This document shows, in pieces, positions 42,151-50,643 of a DNA stretch of 64,000 nucleotides. Made by a program: the position numbers and the translations under genes. Each line of letters begins with the position of its first letter. Position 1 is the first letter of the stretch. The stretch lies in NCBI GenBank assembly GCA_964598225.1, contig CAZRBG010000006.1, positions 1-64,000 of the forward strand, read 5' to 3'. Origin of the DNA: SG8-4 sp964598225 (GTDB lineage: Bacteria > Planctomycetota > Phycisphaerae > Sedimentisphaerales > Anaerobacaceae). The notes below the pieces were generated by a model. The model made no database searches and had not been told where the DNA came from. It saw only the letters and a list, made by a program, of their open reading frames with translations.

Positions 42151-43509
42151 ATGAAGAAAGGACAAGTCGAGAGAAGGATCATTTTTGCAGGTGCTGCACT
42201 CGGTCTGTTGTTGCTCTTCTCGAACCGAGCAGCGCGAGCCGACGAGCTGTCCGAACTGAAGGAGGAATTGAAGTCGACCAGGAAACTGTTGCAGCAGATG
42301 CAGGAACGGATAGAACAGCTCGAGGCGAGACAAAGGTTGAAAGAGCGGTCTCAGAAAGAGCAGATCGAGCAGGAGGTGGACAAGAAAGTGACCGAGGCCG
42401 TTGAAGATCGGCAGCCTGTCGCTCTTCCGGAAAGCCTCAAATGGATCGAGAACGTTAAGATATCAGGCGATCTTCGATATCGCCAGGATCACAGAGACGA
42501 GCAGGACAGCACCGGCGATTGGGAAAACGGCGTGTACCGTCACAGGGTACGCGCGAGGCTGAAATTCGACGCCAGGGTCAATGACCAGTGGGACCTCGGC
42601 TTTAGAATAGCCAGCGGCAGCAACAGAAATCCGAACACGACGAATCAGGACCTTGAAGACGCTTTCTCCAAGAAGGAGATTTGGTTGGACCAGGCTTATT
42701 TCGACTGGCACCCAAAGAGCGTCGAGGGTCTGAATGTAACGGGCGGCAAGATCGAGAATCCATTCTATAAGGCCGGCAAGAATCAGCTCATCTGGGATGG
42801 TGACCTCAATCCCGAGGGTATCGCGGCCCAATACAATACACCTCTGAATGATACCGATCAGTTCTTCTTCAATGGCGGCGGTTTGTGGGTTGATGAAAGC
42901 AGCAGCGCCGCCGACACGTCGCTATGGGCCGCTCAGACCTATTGGAAGCGGACAATCGGCAACCCGGACCACGTCCTTGCCGGTGCGACCTACTACGATT
43001 ACGGCAACATCGAAGGGCGAGGCGATCTGAGAAGCACATGGCTTCCCGGCAGCCCGAGTTTCTTCTTTGGCAATACTACGAATGCCGCAGGCGACGAATT
43101 CAGGGACGATTTCAATATTGTCGAACTCTTCGGTGAATACAGCTTCAAATGCGGCACGATGCCGACGATGCTGTTCGGAAGTTGGGTCCGGAACATCGCC
43201 GCAACCACCAGCGAAGACACAGGCTGGCTGATCGGCACAAAATTCAACAAGGCCACAGATGACGACCCCGGCTCGTGGGAATTCGGATATGACTACAGAG
43301 AGACGGATGCAGATGCAGTCGTCGGCGGCTTCAACGAATCCGATTTCCTTGGCGCACAGACCAACTCGAAAGGACACCGGTTCGTCTATCGATACCAGTT
43401 GGCCAGGAACCTGTATTGGAAAATGTCATACTATCTGCTCGAAGACACCCGTACGAGCCGCGATCTGGATTATCGAAGATTCTTAGGCGATCTGGTCCTG
43501 AAGTTCTAA
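42151..43509 (+). CDS. Phosphate-regulated outer-membrane porin with N-terminal coiled coil
   Basis: A 452-residue protein; the start at 42151 follows CCGGAGACAAAAAC. Signal peptide (about 1-30, ending ARADE), then a ~60-residue coiled coil (LSELKEELKSTRKLLQQMQ...), then a ~16-strand barrel: VKISGDLRYRQDHRDEQ, YRHRVRARLKFDARVNDQWDLGFRIASG, VTGGKIENPFY, and last residues GDLVLKF with terminal F. It resembles the putative-porin family I know as Porin_5 (coiled coil plus barrel). Given the Pho box and neighbours it likely admits phosphate. Confidence 0.85.
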   Translation: MKKGQVERRIIFAGAALGLLLLFSNRAARADELSELKEELKSTRKLLQQMQERIEQLEARQRLKERSQKEQIEQEVDKKVTEAVEDRQPVALPESLKWIENVKISGDLRYRQDHRDEQDSTGDWENGVYRHRVRARLKFDARVNDQWDLGFRIASGSNRNPNTTNQDLEDAFSKKEIWLDQAYFDWHPKSVEGLNVTGGKIENPFYKAGKNQLIWDGDLNPEGIAAQYNTPLNDTDQFFFNGGGLWVDESSSAADTSLWAAQTYWKRTIGNPDHVLAGATYYDYGNIEGRGDLRSTWLPGSPSFFFGNTTNAAGDEFRDDFNIVELFGEYSFKCGTMPTMLFGSWVRNIAATTSEDTGWLIGTKFNKATDDDPGSWEFGYDYRETDADAVVGGFNESDFLGAQTNSKGHRFVYRYQLARNLYWKMSYYLLEDTRTSRDLDYRRFLGDLVLKF

Positions 43510-43538
43510 TATCACTGCTCAGCTTTCGTGCATGAAAA

Positions 43539-43592
43539 CTAACAGAATTCTAACAGGCCACTAATAATCCGCTAACAGTTCAAGAGTAGTAT
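43539..43592 (+). promoter_or_regulatory. Pho box and promoter of the pst operon
   Basis: CTAACA (43539), CTAACA (43550), CTAATA (43561), CTAACA (43572), exactly 11 bp apart. The -10 candidate TAGTAT starts at 43587, again 15 bp after the last repeat begins. Confidence 0.88.
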
Positions 43593-43644
43593 TCAACAGG
43601 CAGTACGTATCGAATGGAAAATTGTCTGAAAGGAGAATCGAAAG

Positions 43645-44463
43645 ATGAAGAATTTTGCGGTCTGTATGATGATAGTGGCCGGTTTGATCTGTGGGGTCCT
43701 GCGAGCCGATACACTGCAAGTCGAAGGCTCGACAACCGTGGGGCCGATCACCGATGCGTATGCGGAGTATTTTCATAGCATCTACCCGGATCTTCGAATA
43801 ACGGTCAAGAAGACGGGCAGCGGCGATGGTGCGGCGGCCTTGATAGACGACAGGTGCGACATCGCCAATATGAGCCGGTTTATGAAGGACAAGGAATTCA
43901 AAGATGCCGTAGCCAACAACATTTTTCCTGTCGCTCATGTCGTCGCCATGGATGGAGTGTGCTTGATCGTTCATCCGTCGAACCCTGTCAAAGCCCTGAC
44001 CGCCGAGCAGGTGCGAGACATCTATACGGGCAAGATCAAGAACTGGCGGGAACTGGGCGGAGCCAACATGGCCATTGTCCCAATCAGCCGCGACACGTCG
44101 TCGGGCACGTACGAGACATTTCACAATCTTGTAATGGCCAAGCAGCCGATGGCCCCGAACGTGGAGTATGTCAATGCCAATCCGCAGGCGCACGCGAGAG
44201 TCAGAAACACCAGAGGGGCAATCGGCTACGTGGGGCTCGGATTTGTGGACTCCTACGTCAAGGCGCTGGAAATTGACAAGGTCAAGCCGAGCAGGAAGAC
44301 CATTGCGAGCGGTTTGTATCCCGTATCCAGACCGCTTTACATGTTTACCGCCGGATATCCGAAACTGGGTACGATGGCGCATAGATTTGTTACTTTCCAT
44401 TATACGGAAAAAGGTCAGGAGCTTATCGAAGCCAAGGGGTTCGTTCCTCTGACCAGCTATTGA
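43645..44463 (+). CDS. pstS: Phosphate-binding protein PstS
   Basis: A 272-residue periplasmic binding protein with a signal peptide (FAVCMMIVAGLICGVLRA). Typical motifs: LQVEGSTTVGPITDAYAEYF, KKTGSGDGAAALID (phosphate-binding SG loop), CDIANMSR, NWRELGG, PISRDTSSGTYETF and YTEKGQELIE. GGAGAATCGAAAG lies upstream of the ATG. No lipobox, so it is likely free in the periplasm. First gene of pstSCAB-phoU, behind its own Pho box. Confidence 0.93.
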   Translation: MKNFAVCMMIVAGLICGVLRADTLQVEGSTTVGPITDAYAEYFHSIYPDLRITVKKTGSGDGAAALIDDRCDIANMSRFMKDKEFKDAVANNIFPVAHVVAMDGVCLIVHPSNPVKALTAEQVRDIYTGKIKNWRELGGANMAIVPISRDTSSGTYETFHNLVMAKQPMAPNVEYVNANPQAHARVRNTRGAIGYVGLGFVDSYVKALEIDKVKPSRKTIASGLYPVSRPLYMFTAGYPKLGTMAHRFVTFHYTEKGQELIEAKGFVPLTSY

Positions 44464-44474
44464 GAGACTCAACT

Positions 44475-45449
44475 ATGGCCGATGCAAGCCCAATGTTGAC
44501 GTTGAAACGAGCTGACGGCACATTTCGCCCGCTCATTCTGACACCCAGCCAGGACCTCAAGGGCTACATAGTTACGTATGTGGGGCGGGCAATCCTGTTT
44601 CTGATAGCATGCACCTCGGTCGTTGCGATCTTTCTGATCTTTCTGTTCGTGATTCGCGAAGCCTTCGGTTTCATCCAAACAGAAGGTCTTACGAATTTTC
44701 TGAGCAAAACAGGGTGGTATCCGCAGGCCCAGCCGCCGAACTTCGGGGCTCTGGCAATAATTGTCGGGTCTCTTTATGTGACGGGAGCGTCTCTGCTATT
44801 CGCTGTACCTGTCGGCATTCTGGCCGCCGTCTTTCTCAGCGATATCGTATCGTTCAGGATTCGGGCGTTTATCAAACCGGTGATCGAACTGCTCGCGGCA
44901 ATACCTTCAGTTGCTTACGGCTTCTTTGCCGTACTCATCTTGGCCCCCTTCCTGCAGAAAAAGTTCGGCTTTCCTACCGGCACGAATGCACTTAATGCCT
45001 CGGTAATTCTTGCCGTCATGGCTCTGCCTACGATTATAAGTGTTGCTGAGGACTCGCTTTCGGCGCTGGGACGGGAACTGAGAGAGGCCTCCTACAGCCT
45101 TGGCGCAACGAGAATGGAAACCATCTTAAAGGTCGTTATACCGTCGGCACACAGCGGAATAATAGCGGCGGTGGTTCTCGGGATGATGCGGGCTATAGGC
45201 GAAACCATGGTGGTCTGGATGGCTTCAGGTAACGCCGCTCAGATACCTCACCCGTGGTGGGATATTTCGCAGTCCGTTCGTACGTTGACCGCTACTATCG
45301 CCGGAGAAATGGGAGAGACGCCCAAGGACACTTCGCACTACCATGCTTTGTTCATGATGGGTGTGCTGTTGCTTGTCTTAACATTCAGCCTTAACATCGT
45401 CAGCGAGTACTTCCTCACCCGTGCCAAGAAAGCCACCGGGAAAAGTTAA
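44475..45449 (+). CDS. pstC: Phosphate ABC transporter permease PstC
   Basis: A 324-residue membrane protein with six helices. Family marks: LLFAVPVGILAAVFLSDI, PVIELLAAIPSVAYGFFAV, EDSLSALGRELREASYSLGATRMETILKVVIPSAHSGI (the coupling EAA-like loop) and GMMRAIGETMVVWMASG. A longer frame uses TTG overlapping the pstS stop; ATG at 44475 was chosen. Stop and the pstA start are adjacent. Confidence 0.92.
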   Translation: MADASPMLTLKRADGTFRPLILTPSQDLKGYIVTYVGRAILFLIACTSVVAIFLIFLFVIREAFGFIQTEGLTNFLSKTGWYPQAQPPNFGALAIIVGSLYVTGASLLFAVPVGILAAVFLSDIVSFRIRAFIKPVIELLAAIPSVAYGFFAVLILAPFLQKKFGFPTGTNALNASVILAVMALPTIISVAEDSLSALGRELREASYSLGATRMETILKVVIPSAHSGIIAAVVLGMMRAIGETMVVWMASGNAAQIPHPWWDISQSVRTLTATIAGEMGETPKDTSHYHALFMMGVLLLVLTFSLNIVSEYFLTRAKKATGKS

Positions 45450-47075
45450 ATGAAACTTACAGCCCGAATGATGTTGAACAAAACTTTCACCGTGCTCACG
45501 GGGCTTTCGGTGCTGTTGCTCTCGGCCACACTGCTTGTGGTGCTCGGTCCTATGATCTATCGAGGAGCGGAAGCGGTCGGGTTCCGAGGAACAGTGGAAT
45601 TTCGGCGGATGCAAATGGACCTTTTCGAGCGGGGAGACGTCCCCGAACTCGAGAGAGAGATCGCAAAAACCCGAAAACTTCAAAACGCCGTGTATGAGCG
45701 CATAGAAGAATTCAGGCAGGGGATCGACACCGAGCAGCTCAGCGACAGGGCGCGTAAAATACACCGCGAGTTCGGAGCCGAGCTGCGCGCCGGGAATGTG
45801 ACGGGACAAGAGTACAGCGATCTTCGTTCTCTGACCAGAGACATTCGCAACAAGCTCGAGGAAGCCTTTGAAAGCCGGGACGAGACGCTTATCAGGCGGA
45901 ACATCGAATATGTGGTCAAGTACAAGGGCGACGAACGGTTTAAAGACACCGCCGCCGAAGCTTTTTTCCCGCTGGCGGCAAACTTCCTCGATGCGGCGGA
46001 AAACACCGACCTGAGCAAACTCGAGCAGTACGGCGAAGCGATAGACGAAGTTGAAGGTATTTTACGTCAACTGTTCGGACCCGAGCCGGGCGAGCCGGTC
46101 CCGGCCCTTGTCAGGCTTCGTTACGGGGCCACCAGATGGGACCAGGCTCAAAAACTGCTGCACAAATTGCTGTGGGTAGAGACGTGGGTTCCGGCCGAAC
46201 CGGGCGAACCCCTTAAGCGCGTTGAAAACCCGCGTGCCGGGCAGCTTGCCGGGACCGCCCTGGAATCATTGCCTGAATTCGTGGCAAAGAACCTGCCGAA
46301 AATGCTCAAGCCGCGTTTGACTTTCTACTGGCAGTATTTTATTGACGACAGCTACAACAGCCATTATTTCGGGGGGATAGGGCCGGAGATTTTGGGAACG
46401 CTTTTAATCACCCTGCTGGGGATGCTTTTTGCGGTTCCGCTGGGGCTTGTTTCCGCGGCGTATCTCGTTGAGTGCGCTTCTAATAATCTGGCTGTCAGAA
46501 TCATACGAATGTGTATTAACTCCCTGGCGGGCGTTCCGAGCATAGTATTCGGCCTGTTCGGGCTGGCATTCTTCGTGCTGTACCTTCTGCCGGCCTTCGG
46601 ATTGCCTTCCGAAGGGTGTATCCTGGCTGCCGCTTTGACGCTTGCGATACTTACCCTGCCGGTAATGATTCGTGCAAGTGAAGAGGCAATTCGGTCCGTA
46701 CCAATGGCGTACAGAGAGGCTTCGCTGGCTTTGGGAGCCAGCAGGTTTCACACATTTGTGACGGTGACTCTTCCTGCGGCCCTGCCGGGGATACTGACCG
46801 GAATAATTCTGAGCCTGAGTCGGATCGCAGGTGAGACGGCTCCGATTCTGTTCACAGGCGCAGTGGCGCTGGGCCCGGTGCCGAAGTCCGTGCTCCAGCC
46901 GACAAGGACGCTATCGTACGGCAGCTATGATATGGCGGTCGGCGACAGGATTTCGATGATGGTTCCACACAAACAGTACGGCATGGTGGTTACGCTCATA
47001 ATGCTGATTCTATGCCTGAATGCCCTGGCAATTTTGTTAAGATCGAGAGTCTTCAAGAAACTCAAAGGTCGATGA
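45450..47075 (+). CDS. pstA: Phosphate ABC transporter permease PstA with a large extra segment
   Basis: A 541-residue protein, about 250 residues longer than usual PstA. Helix 1 (FTVLTGLSVLLLSATLLVVLGPM) is followed by a highly charged, helical insert (about 45-285), and then the normal permease: GTLLITLLGMLFAVPLGLVSAAYL, SLAGVPSIVFGLFGLAFFVL, EEAIRSVPMAYREASLALGASRF and LSLSRIAGETAPILFTGA. The ATG follows the pstC stop directly; the pstB ATG overlaps its stop by ATGA. Confidence 0.9.
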   Translation: MKLTARMMLNKTFTVLTGLSVLLLSATLLVVLGPMIYRGAEAVGFRGTVEFRRMQMDLFERGDVPELEREIAKTRKLQNAVYERIEEFRQGIDTEQLSDRARKIHREFGAELRAGNVTGQEYSDLRSLTRDIRNKLEEAFESRDETLIRRNIEYVVKYKGDERFKDTAAEAFFPLAANFLDAAENTDLSKLEQYGEAIDEVEGILRQLFGPEPGEPVPALVRLRYGATRWDQAQKLLHKLLWVETWVPAEPGEPLKRVENPRAGQLAGTALESLPEFVAKNLPKMLKPRLTFYWQYFIDDSYNSHYFGGIGPEILGTLLITLLGMLFAVPLGLVSAAYLVECASNNLAVRIIRMCINSLAGVPSIVFGLFGLAFFVLYLLPAFGLPSEGCILAAALTLAILTLPVMIRASEEAIRSVPMAYREASLALGASRFHTFVTVTLPAALPGILTGIILSLSRIAGETAPILFTGAVALGPVPKSVLQPTRTLSYGSYDMAVGDRISMMVPHKQYGMVVTLIMLILCLNALAILLRSRVFKKLKGR

Positions 47076-47989
47076 ATTCGGAGGTGGAAAAAGTGACTCA
47101 GCGAATCCAGGAAAGCAATATGACGTACTACTCAGCTACACAGAAGAATCCCGGCGAGCTTGCATCACTGCCTAGAATAAAGGTGACTCACAACGGTGAA
47201 ACGCGAAAGGAAAACCCGGACCGAGCGGGTGTTCCCAAGGCGATAGTCAGAAGCGAAGATTTTAGTCTGTACTACGGCGACAATGCCGGCGTTAAGAATA
47301 TCGCAATAGAGATATTCCCTCAGAGCGTTACGGCGATAATCGGACCAAGCGGTTGCGGCAAGAGCACGTTTCTGCGGAGCATAAACCGGATGAACGACCT
47401 GATACCACACGTGCGAGCAAAGGGCAGGCTTTCTGTAAACGGTCAGGACGTCTACGACAAGCGAATCAATCTGGTTAATCTTCGTCAGGAAGTCGGGATG
47501 GTGTTCCAAAAGCCGAATCCGTTTCCCAAGAGTATATTCGAGAATATTGCCTACGGTCCGAAGCTTCAGGGAATAAAGAGCAAGTCGGATCTTCAGCAGA
47601 TCGTCGAAGAGAGCCTTCGTGCCGCGGCACTCTGGGCAGAGGTTCGCGACGATCTGAAGAAATCCGCATTGGCTCTTTCCGGAGGCCAGCAGCAGCGACT
47701 GTGCATCGCCCGCGCCCTGGCGACAAAACCACGAATACTTCTGATGGACGAGCCGTGTTCGGCTCTCGACCCGGTCGCGACCGGGCGGATCGAAGACTTG
47801 ATCGAGCATCTAAAGACCGACTACACGATCGTTATCGTGACTCACAACATGCAGCAGGCCGCGAGGGTCAGCGACAGGGCCGCTTTCTTCTGCCTGGGAG
47901 AACTCATCGAATACGATGCAACCACAAAGATTTTCAGCAACCCCGCCAAGAAACAAACCGAAGACTATGTTACCGGGAGATTCGGATAA
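47072..47989 (+). CDS. pstB: Phosphate ABC transporter ATP-binding protein PstB
   Basis: A 305-residue ATPase. Walker A GPSGCGKST, Q-loop VFQKPNPFPKS, signature LSGGQQQR, Walker B ILLMDEPCSALD and switch histidine VTHNM are all present. A ~50-residue N-terminal extension, polar and probably disordered, precedes the ABC core. The ATG at 47072 overlaps the pstA stop (ATGA). Shares one base with the phoU start (TAATG). Confidence 0.95.
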   Translation: MNSEVEKVTQRIQESNMTYYSATQKNPGELASLPRIKVTHNGETRKENPDRAGVPKAIVRSEDFSLYYGDNAGVKNIAIEIFPQSVTAIIGPSGCGKSTFLRSINRMNDLIPHVRAKGRLSVNGQDVYDKRINLVNLRQEVGMVFQKPNPFPKSIFENIAYGPKLQGIKSKSDLQQIVEESLRAAALWAEVRDDLKKSALALSGGQQQRLCIARALATKPRILLMDEPCSALDPVATGRIEDLIEHLKTDYTIVIVTHNMQQAARVSDRAAFFCLGELIEYDATTKIFSNPAKKQTEDYVTGRFG

Positions 47990-48669
47990 TGCCCGTACAC
48001 TTGCAGAGAGAAATTGAGAATCTAAAGAAGGACTTACTGACCCTTGGCGCTATGGCCGAAAACAGTGTTCGAGAGGCCACTCGGGCGATAGAGCGCAGAG
48101 ACGAGGCATTGGCCCAAAGCGTGATCGAAAAAGACATCAACCTCGACCGGATGGAAGTCGAAGTTGAAGAAAGCTGCCTCAAGATACTGGCGCTGCATCA
48201 GCCGGTGGCGATCGATCTTCGCTTTATTATAGCTGTGCTGAAGATAAATAATGATCTCGAGCGAGTAGGAGACCTTGCCGTCAACATCGCCGAGCGCGCG
48301 CTTTTTCTCGCCACTGCGGCCGGGATAAATATCGACTTTGACTTCACAAAAATGGCTGTGAAAACTCAGGAGATGCTCAAGAAATGCCTCGATGCGCTGG
48401 TCAATTTCAACGCGCAGCTCGCCCATAAAGTATGTGCCTGCGACGATGAAATCGACGCGATGAACAGAGAGGTTTACCTGTTGGTGCAGAACGCTATGAA
48501 CACTTATCCCGACCAGGCTGAGTCTTTGATACATCTACTGTCGGTTTCACGTCATCTTGAGCGGATCGCCGATCACGCTACGAACATAGCCGAGGACGTG
48601 ATCTACATGATCGAAGGCGACATCATCCGGCACAGAGCCGAAGAATACCGTCCCCGGGTCCGGCCCTGA
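47989..48669 (+). CDS. phoU: Phosphate signalling protein PhoU
   Basis: A 226-residue two-bundle helical protein. LKINNDLERVGDLAVNIAERA (about 85-105) and VSRHLERIADHATNIAEDVIY (about 185-205) are the duplicated metal-binding motifs. Start inferred from the TAATG overlap with pstB. It represses PhoR signalling when the Pst transporter is idle. Last gene of the operon; no T-tailed hairpin follows. Confidence 0.94.
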   Translation: MPVHLQREIENLKKDLLTLGAMAENSVREATRAIERRDEALAQSVIEKDINLDRMEVEVEESCLKILALHQPVAIDLRFIIAVLKINNDLERVGDLAVNIAERALFLATAAGINIDFDFTKMAVKTQEMLKKCLDALVNFNAQLAHKVCACDDEIDAMNREVYLLVQNAMNTYPDQAESLIHLLSVSRHLERIADHATNIAEDVIYMIEGDIIRHRAEEYRPRVRP

Positions 48670-48702
48670 ATTTCTCGCCTTGCAATATGGTCGGTTATTT
48701 TT

Positions 48703-50133
48703 TCAGCGCGATCGCCGATACTCGATAACAATGACCGAAAGGATATCATCAGGAGCTTTCGACGGAACTTTAATTGCCAGAACGCCCGGTCGCTTCTCGG
48801 TCTTCAATGCAGTGCGAAGCTTGTCGGCGAGCAAATAGACGCGCGTGATATCCAGTTTGTCAACAGGCGTCTCAAGTATGCCGTTATCGGGCCACTCGAA
48901 CACATGCGCATATATCTTTCCGACCTTTGTGGTATATCTGCCCCAGGACGGTCGCTCGAACGGACTGGCCGTCGTGCCGTAAATAGCTTCACCGTTAACA
49001 GCCATCCACTTGCCGATGGTTTGCATGGAGTCTATGCTTTCGTGAGGGACCGAACCGTCGCCTTTCGGTCCGATATTCAGCAGGTAATTGCCGCCCTTTG
49101 AAACAATATCGACGAGATTGCGAATCAGCGCTTCCGGGGATTTCCACGCATGATCGTGTTCGGAGTACCCCCATGTTGTGTTCATAGTCATGCAGACTTC
49201 CCAATCGACGCCCGGGATTCCGGTAGAAGGAATGGTCTGCTCGGGTGTGGTGAAGTCGCCCTGCTCGGGCTTCCAGGTTCTCAGGCGGCCTACCGAATCA
49301 TCTTTTTCGATGTGGGGGATATGATACAGGCGGTTGTTCGATATAATATCAGGCTGGAGTCTTTGCGCCATCGACATAAGCTCATCGGCACGCCAAAACG
49401 AACCTTCGTTGCCTTTTTTCGAATAGTCCCACCAGATGATATCGACCGGACCGTAGTTGGAGAAAAGTTCTCGCGCCTGGTGATGAAGATAATCGACATA
49501 AATATCATGATTTCGCGGCCCGTTCGGCGACGGTCTGCCTTTGAGCGGATGAGGTAACTTGTCGGCTTTGACGTAGTCGTACTGAGGATGGTGCCAATCT
49601 ATGACGGAGTGATAGAAGCCGACCTTCAGCCCTTCGCTTCGTGCAGCATCAACGATCTCCCGGCAGAGATCGCGGCCGATAAGATCGCGGGCATCATAAG
49701 TAGTGTGCTGAGACTCGAAAAGGCAGAAACCGTCGTGGTGTTTGGTGGTAAAGACCATGTATTTGCATCCAGCCTCCCGGGCGAGCTTTGCCCATTCATC
49801 TGCAAAGCCTTCTTCAGGACGGAATAAAGGCACCGCTTCGTGTGCGTATTCCCACGTGTCAACGCGAACACGTTGCTGAATCCATTCCATGCCGCCGCGT
49901 GTGCCGACGGGTTTACCCTTCCAGGTCCCGGCCAGGCCCGAGTATAGTCCCCAGTGCACGAACATGCCGAAACGGGCCTGACGCCACCATTGCATCCGGG
50001 AATCATGCTGCTGCTTTGTCTCAGTGCGGTGAACGGTTGCACGGGAAGTCCTCTGTCCAAGGCAAGAGGTTATCAATGCCAGGCAAATGACAACTACCAC
50101 GCTCACCAACAAAACTTGCATTGATCTTCTCAT
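48703..50133 (-). CDS. Alpha-L-fucosidase (GH29), lipoprotein
   Basis: A 476-residue exported enzyme removing terminal alpha-linked fucose. Lipobox-like ITSC (about residue 24). Barrel motifs: FGMFVHWGLYS, EAGCKYMVFTTKHHDGFCLF, GLKVGFYHSVIDWHHP and DIIWWDYS with the predicted nucleophile aspartate. A beta-sandwich C-terminus (about 370-476) follows. AAGGATTAAAAT precedes the ATG. Its neighbours are unrelated, so it is probably part of general polysaccharide scavenging along with the sialidase-like protein. Confidence 0.92.
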   Translation of the reverse strand: MRRSMQVLLVSVVVVICLALITSCLGQRTSRATVHRTETKQQHDSRMQWWRQARFGMFVHWGLYSGLAGTWKGKPVGTRGGMEWIQQRVRVDTWEYAHEAVPLFRPEEGFADEWAKLAREAGCKYMVFTTKHHDGFCLFESQHTTYDARDLIGRDLCREIVDAARSEGLKVGFYHSVIDWHHPQYDYVKADKLPHPLKGRPSPNGPRNHDIYVDYLHHQARELFSNYGPVDIIWWDYSKKGNEGSFWRADELMSMAQRLQPDIISNNRLYHIPHIEKDDSVGRLRTWKPEQGDFTTPEQTIPSTGIPGVDWEVCMTMNTTWGYSEHDHAWKSPEALIRNLVDIVSKGGNYLLNIGPKGDGSVPHESIDSMQTIGKWMAVNGEAIYGTTASPFERPSWGRYTTKVGKIYAHVFEWPDNGILETPVDKLDITRVYLLADKLRTALKTEKRPGVLAIKVPSKAPDDILSVIVIEYRRSR

Positions 50134-50170
50134 ATTTTAATCCTTATTAATTTCGTCTAAGAGCTGCCAC

Positions 50171-50554
50171 CTACTTTGCCAGCGCTACCGCCGAGGCTAT
50201 GGCGAAATTTGCCGTGTGGGTGATGCTGATGCTTATATGCTCGATACCGAGCTCACTTGCGATTCTCTCGACCTCGCCCCGGACGGTAACCTCGGGCTGA
50301 CCCGCCGCGTTATTTATAATCTCGATATCCGTCCAGGCAATCTTCCCGCGCCAGCCCGTTCCAACAAGTTTAAGAACGGCCTCCTTGGCGGCGAAGCGAC
50401 CGGCTAACTTCTCGATTTCGTTTCTGTTCGACTTCGCATAAGCCTGCTCGGCGTCGGTGAACACCCTCTTTATGAAACGTTCGCCGTGTTTGGTGATCAT
50501 CTGCTCTATTCGTGGACAATCCACGAGGTCTATGCCGTGTGCAACAATTCCCAT
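50171..50554 (-). CDS. acpS: Holo-[acyl-carrier-protein] synthase
   Basis: A 127-residue enzyme that attaches phosphopantetheine to ACP. GIDLVDCPRIEQMI and FTDAEQAYA, then RFAAKEAVLKLVGTG (Mg-binding Glu in AAKEA) and ISITHTANFAIASAV. The start at 50554 follows AAAAAGAAAG; a longer frame adds ten unlikely residues. Located between the fucosidase and PPIase genes. Confidence 0.93.
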   Translation of the reverse strand: MGIVAHGIDLVDCPRIEQMITKHGERFIKRVFTDAEQAYAKSNRNEIEKLAGRFAAKEAVLKLVGTGWRGKIAWTDIEIINNAAGQPEVTVRGEVERIASELGIEHISISITHTANFAIASAVALAK

Positions 50555-50568
50555 CTTTCTTTTTCCAG

Positions 50569-50643
50569 GCCACGAAGGCGCCAAGACACCAGGGTTTGCT
50601 ATTTATTATTTTAAGTTATCTTTGTGCCTTAGTGTCTTTGTGG
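50569..50643. repeat. CCAC(G/A)AAG..-type interspersed inverted repeat
   Basis: The left arm CCACGAAGGCGCCAAGACACC and the right arm, whose complement reads CCACAAAGACACTAAGGCAC, are imperfect inverted copies around an AT-rich centre. Such elements are scattered in many environmental genomes. Its right arm is translated as the last residues of the PPIase. Confidence 0.7.
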
